64,000 bases of DNA from CAZKUR01 sp964556005. GTDB taxonomy: Bacteria; Bacteroidota; Ignavibacteria; Ignavibacteriales; Ignavibacteriaceae. This document shows, in pieces, positions 61,401 through 64,000 of the stretch. Under the pieces are notes generated by a model that was not told the origin of the DNA, made no database searches, and saw only the letters and a program-made list of their open reading frames with translations. The stretch is from contig CAZKUR010000001.1 of the NCBI GenBank assembly GCA_964556005.1, positions 36,882-100,881 of the forward strand. Direction: 5' to 3'. How positions within the stretch are numbered: the stretch's first letter is position 1; each line of letters begins with the position of its first letter. Position numbers and translations under genes: made by a program.

Positions 61401-64000
61401 TCCTTCTTTGTTAATGAATACTGAATCTTTTATGTAGATAAATTTATCCTGCTTCTTTTCAATAAAAGGGGAAATTATTTTATCCGCAAAATCAGTATTA
61501 TAAATTTTCTTCATGATGATTTCATTCTTCTTTACTTCAACTTGATTATAATTTTGCTCTTTATTTTTTCTGTTTGCTTTTTTTTGTTTAGCAGCCTCAA
61601 TCATTGGCTTGATGCACTCCACAAGCCTTTCCTGCGAATAATCTTTCTTAACAGTCTCTTTTGCAACTGCACCAAGCTTCCGGCACAATTCTCTATCTTT
61701 ATAAAGAAGGATTACATACTTGGCGAACTCATCTGCTGCGGTTGCTTCAAAGCCGTTTACTCCGTGTCTTAAACTTGATGTTTGATATGAATTCTTAAGC
61801 GAAACCACGGGCAAACCGTTTGCCATCGCTTCCAATATTTTAACCGACTGTCCCGTTCCGCCAATCATCGGTGCAATTGCAAAGCAGCTTTCTTCGTAGA
61901 GGGTACTTATGTCGTCAACAAATCCTAATAAGTTTACACCTGTGGTTTTTTCTATGTCCTTGCAGCCGTCGCCGATTACATTAATTTGAAAATCCGGAAT
62001 TTCCTTTTTTATTACAGGAAGAACTTTTGCAATGAAGTAGTAATATGCTTGAATATTAAAAATGTTGTTTGCAATAGCGAAAAGCGGATACTTTGCATAG
62101 GTATTGCTGCTGCTGAATTTTTTATTTCCAATCGGCGCGGGGATTACAATTGTCTTTACATGAGGAGCTTTCTTATGTATTCCTTCACATTCATGCTGAG
62201 AAACAGCGACCACATAATCATACCTATTATAAATTTCGAATTCATCATCATCTGCCTCGAGATTATAATTCTTGAAGACATCTTCAGCAAAAGCATGCGA
62301 ATTTATTTTCTTCAGTTCGTACGGAGCCGTACCAATTAATTCGATCGCTGCTTTCTGCATCTTGTTGTTGAAGCTTAATAGGTCGTGCATCTGAATTACC
62401 TTCGTTGTGCCGTATAAATCTACTCCGTCTATTATTTTTCCCCACCAGGCATAATTGATTAAGATAATATCCGGTTTAACTTCTTCATAGACTTCGACTA
62501 AAGCCTTTTGCAAGCTGCCGGGGATTTTCATATCCCATTTTTTTGTTTCGCCCATTAAGTTAAACATGTTTACATGGATATGGTCTTCTTCGTCTGCTTG
62601 ATGAATAAATATGTCTATATTTTTTTCTGCACCGAACTTTTCAATGCTTTTATACTTCCACGGCTTGTCGGCAAAGTAAGTAGAACTTAAGATATTTACT
62701 TGGCAGTTCAATTCCTGTAATGCGTAAAGCATGCCCATGAATCCATGGTCTGCGCCAGTTCTCGGCGGATAAGGATTGTGCGGGAAAAAGCAAAGCACTT
62801 TTACGCGATTTGTATTTTGTACACCTTGATTCTTCTTACAATAATACTTTGAAACGAGTTTATCAGCTTTGTTAACATAAAGCGGAAATTCTTTCTGCGA
62901 TGTATATTGTTCGTCAATCAACTTTTCTAATTGCTGTATTCCCACTTCTTCCGGATTATTTGTTCCTTCGTCTATTATTCCTTTAAGTAAGGCAAATCTT
63001 GCTGTGAGCTTGTAGCATTCCTTCAAAGCATCGATGCCGAAAATCATTTTACCGTTGTTGTTAATAAAAAAATGAGGAAGGAGAAGCTCAGTCTTTAGCT
63101 CCAGTTTGAGGATATTTGGAATTAAAGTCTGTATCTGATTCTTTAGGCTATTGTAAACTTTCTTAATTAATAATAAATCGTTCTTGAATTCATCGTTGAT
63201 GTTTTCTTTAAACTTTTCTTTGTTTATGAAATAATGTCTGCCTTCTAGATAAGCTCTTCCGACAAACCAGGAAAAGCTATAAGCTTTTACCAAATCAAAA
63301 GAAATATCCTGGTCATAAAATGAAAAAAATGCGGATAATTTGTTATCGATTTGAATTATTGAAGGATAGTAAGACAGAACAATATCTTCTCTATCTTTAA
63401 TTCCATGATAAAGATATTTTTGTCGGTACAAGAATTTGTTGTTTGATGAATCATCTTTTAACCTCTCCCGGCTGACAGTTGAGGGCAGATTTTTATTTTG
63501 AAATGAAGCATTGTCCTGAAGTATTAAATCATCCTTCCACTTATCAATAAATTTTTTTCTGTTTATTTCAAGATATTTTTTGAAGCCGGAATTAATGTCC
63601 TTCCCGGCAGTTACCGATTCATGATGAATTACAACAGACTTCGGATTATACATTACTTTATACCCGAGCTTTCGCATTGTAAAGCACAAGTCAGAATCTT
63701 CCGAATATGCCGGAGCGTATCTTTCGTCGAAGCCGCCGGCTTTTCTAAAAAGTTCAGCTTTTACAAGAATACTCGCGCCGGAACAATAATCAACTTCACA
63801 TGACTTATTATAAATGTCACGATTAGGATTATCGTTTTTGCCAAAATAATATCCAAGACCGTTTGAAAATATTATTCCTCCTGCTTCCTGTAGTTTGCCG
63901 TCAGGATATAATAATTTTGAACCGACAACACTTATAGCGGCATCACTCTCAGCAAGATTTACTAGTTCATCAAGCCAACCTTTTTGCGGCGTAGTGTCAT
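58488..64000 (-). CDS. Giant multi-domain glycosyltransferase with C-terminal TPR repeats (5' end off the right edge)
   Basis: Open from the right edge to its stop: at least 1836 residues. Numbering from the edge, there is the end of a GT2 domain (residues 1-130; DTTPQKGWLDELVNLAESDA, AYSEDSDLCFTMRKLGYKV, with the ED acceptor-site motif), a spacer, a GT4-like domain (about 400-800; FFPHNPYPPRTGADHGFMGM, GGTGQSVKILEAMANGLPVV), a GT9/heptosyltransferase-like domain (about 830-1150; VVLHPKGSARGMV, CDLFIGADSWGKTFSALCGI), a second GT4 domain (about 1160-1530; FLFVGGTIFRKGIDILLEAY, GEGFGLPVLEAMACGLPVIV) and TPR-like repeats (about 1555-1830). No membrane helix is seen in the visible part. No frameshift or stop interrupts it. 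The ATG or TTG starts at about 63689 are internal to the GT2 domain, so the true start lies outside. Four enzymes on one chain suggest stepwise assembly of a glycan. Confidence 0.82.
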   Translation of the reverse strand, partial: DTTPQKGWLDELVNLAESDAAISVVGSKLLYPDGKLQEAGGIIFSNGLGYYFGKNDNPNRDIYNKSCEVDYCSGASILVKAELFRKAGGFDERYAPAYSEDSDLCFTMRKLGYKVMYNPKSVVIHHESVTAGKDINSGFKKYLEINRKKFIDKWKDDLILQDNASFQNKNLPSTVSRERLKDDSSNNKFLYRQKYLYHGIKDREDIVLSYYPSIIQIDNKLSAFFSFYDQDISFDLVKAYSFSWFVGRAYLEGRHYFINKEKFKENINDEFKNDLLLIKKVYNSLKNQIQTLIPNILKLELKTELLLPHFFINNNGKMIFGIDALKECYKLTARFALLKGIIDEGTNNPEEVGIQQLEKLIDEQYTSQKEFPLYVNKADKLVSKYYCKKNQGVQNTNRVKVLCFFPHNPYPPRTGADHGFMGMLYALQELNCQVNILSSTYFADKPWKYKSIEKFGAEKNIDIFIHQADEEDHIHVNMFNLMGETKKWDMKIPGSLQKALVEVYEEVKPDIILINYAWWGKIIDGVDLYGTTKVIQMHDLLSFNNKMQKAAIELIGTAPYELKKINSHAFAEDVFKNYNLEADDDEFEIYNRYDYVVAVSQHECEGIHKKAPHVKTIVIPAPIGNKKFSSSNTYAKYPLFAIANNIFNIQAYYYFIAKVLPVIKKEIPDFQINVIGDGCKDIEKTTGVNLLGFVDDISTLYEESCFAIAPMIGGTGQSVKILEAMANGLPVVSLKNSYQTSSLRHGVNGFEATAADEFAKYVILLYKDRELCRKLGAVAKETVKKDYSQERLVECIKPMIEAAKQKKANRKNKEQNYNQVEVKKNEIIMKKIYNTDFADKIISPFIEKKQDKFIYIKDSVFINKEGKLSYDVWEKLFSSLPPFYAHFGGAGDGCLLLTTFYDEEPEQVIVSFANSKEMMRSFFEPFKKLKKIYLINCPVYFEVHQVLRFMLHQSGNCKGMGVTPLYDYSIEWHSNINIFKKYGIKNNPEWARSFTSNKIEELQVVLHPKGSARGMVGSKRNLLSREQWDYLISSWTDRGVKPVVIGTPDENDDYPVNSNCINKRSRNFKEQMEIIASCDLFIGADSWGKTFSALCGIPSIVFPSQKGEDLNKWEDPSDYIFLNLWKDIYKVENNFDSTLDKVINERFQTHPLSKLISNNKFGIIWEGPQFVYHSLALINREITSRLIKRGQNVSLKPLEADQFVPLKNDPVSVNKKFYNKFENAGVMVRHHWPPNLQAPESGYWINIQPWEFGSLPKSWVDVFKTQIDEMWVPSSYVKKVYTDSGVPEDRVFVIPNGVDIKKFNPGVKPYKLKTKKKTKFLFVGGTIFRKGIDILLEAYAKVFSAKDDVCLVIKDIGGNSLYNVQTAQSIISEIKKKAESPEIEYIDKNLNEKKLASLYTACDVLVHPYRGEGFGLPVLEAMACGLPVIVTNGGATDDFCKDDFSFKIKSSVVYLRNNKIDNLQTVECPWLLYPSLEDLIENMKFAYDNSSKLKEMGLKAAQFAKENFNWEKVVDLVEQRLSNITKQEIRRFSSASESELISDFYKKLANLNSHINNKEYIEACKSISSIIEYYGKIDDKSSLEIDYSTLLNLAGNLNLSLNDPENAQKYFEEQLNFDPESSGACLGLGLVFKETKLYEQSKVMLEWAVKNDGQNTKALDFLKDVNIQLGLPENDFSLDEAIQNEENDFENITEQTEVTLHKILDTIFQLYNLEQYDHALNALNTNHDLFYSLYGENEQNKLLSAYENLRGHTYLAKGELEKAQSSFEAALNFNQTSSEACLGLADVFFKSQMYNEAKTMFEWSIKYNESNEAASEGLKKVNRILQLVEEYNTLES

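Overview
The window is one end-to-end flagellar, chemotaxis and flagellin-modification locus of an AT-rich, Gram-negative bacterium. Nearly everything is on the minus strand; only a broken and an intact histidine kinase near 44-48 kb run the other way. The L-ring protein FlgH and FlgA chaperone indicate an outer membrane. The base composition, frequent ATGA/TTGA start-stop overlaps, TTG starts, stand-alone TonB C-terminal protein and FCB-like protein flavour suggest a member of the Ignavibacteria (Melioribacter/Ignavibacterium relatives). That placement is inference; no rRNA or tRNA is present to confirm it.

Layout in transcription order (high to low coordinates). 64.0-53.9 kb: three overlapping genes for very large, cytosolic, TPR-fused glycosyltransferases, the first running off the right edge. 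53.9-50.1 kb: the flagellin behind a good sigma-28 promoter, then fliS, fliD, a small FliT/FlgN-like gene and flgM. 50.0-47.9 kb: a soluble kinase and a sigma-54 activator resembling FlgS/FlgR. 47.9-45.3 kb: a five-PAS histidine kinase on the plus strand. 45.0-42.7 kb: a graveyard with a truncated, frameshifted kinase, a chemoreceptor with an internal deletion and two amber codons, and a frameshifted cheW. 42.4-37.1 kb: a TonB-C protein, two intact chemoreceptors and an intact cheW. 36.9-30.1 kb: a chemotaxis operon (HEAT protein, cheR, two cheY, a CheZ-like gene, cheA, cheB) led by a sigma-28-like promoter, plus an 80-residue unknown. 29.7-16.7 kb: flgB-flgC-unknown-fliE-F-G-H-I-J-motE-like-fliK-flgD-unknown-flgE, closed by a strong terminator. 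16.5-7.3 kb: fliL-M-N-O-P-Q-R-flhB-A-F-G. 7.2-1 kb: a small membrane protein, sigma-28 (fliA), two HDOD proteins, a degenerate kinase, an unknown membrane protein, flgF, flgG, flgA and the start of flgH.

How it works together: FlhF/FlhG set the site and number of flagella; FliPQR-FlhAB with FliHIJ export rod, hook and filament; FliK sets hook length. Completion would let FlgM leave through the export gate and free FliA, which by the promoter evidence drives flagellin, a chemoreceptor and the che operon. The soluble kinase/activator pair suggests a sigma-54 middle tier. The giant glycosyltransferases sit immediately upstream of flagellin and are the best candidates for an unusual filament glycosylation system. 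They and the repeat-expanded FliK, the kinase-dead GAF protein beside FliA, the CheA without a visible P2 domain and the HEAT protein heading the che operon are the points most worth following up.
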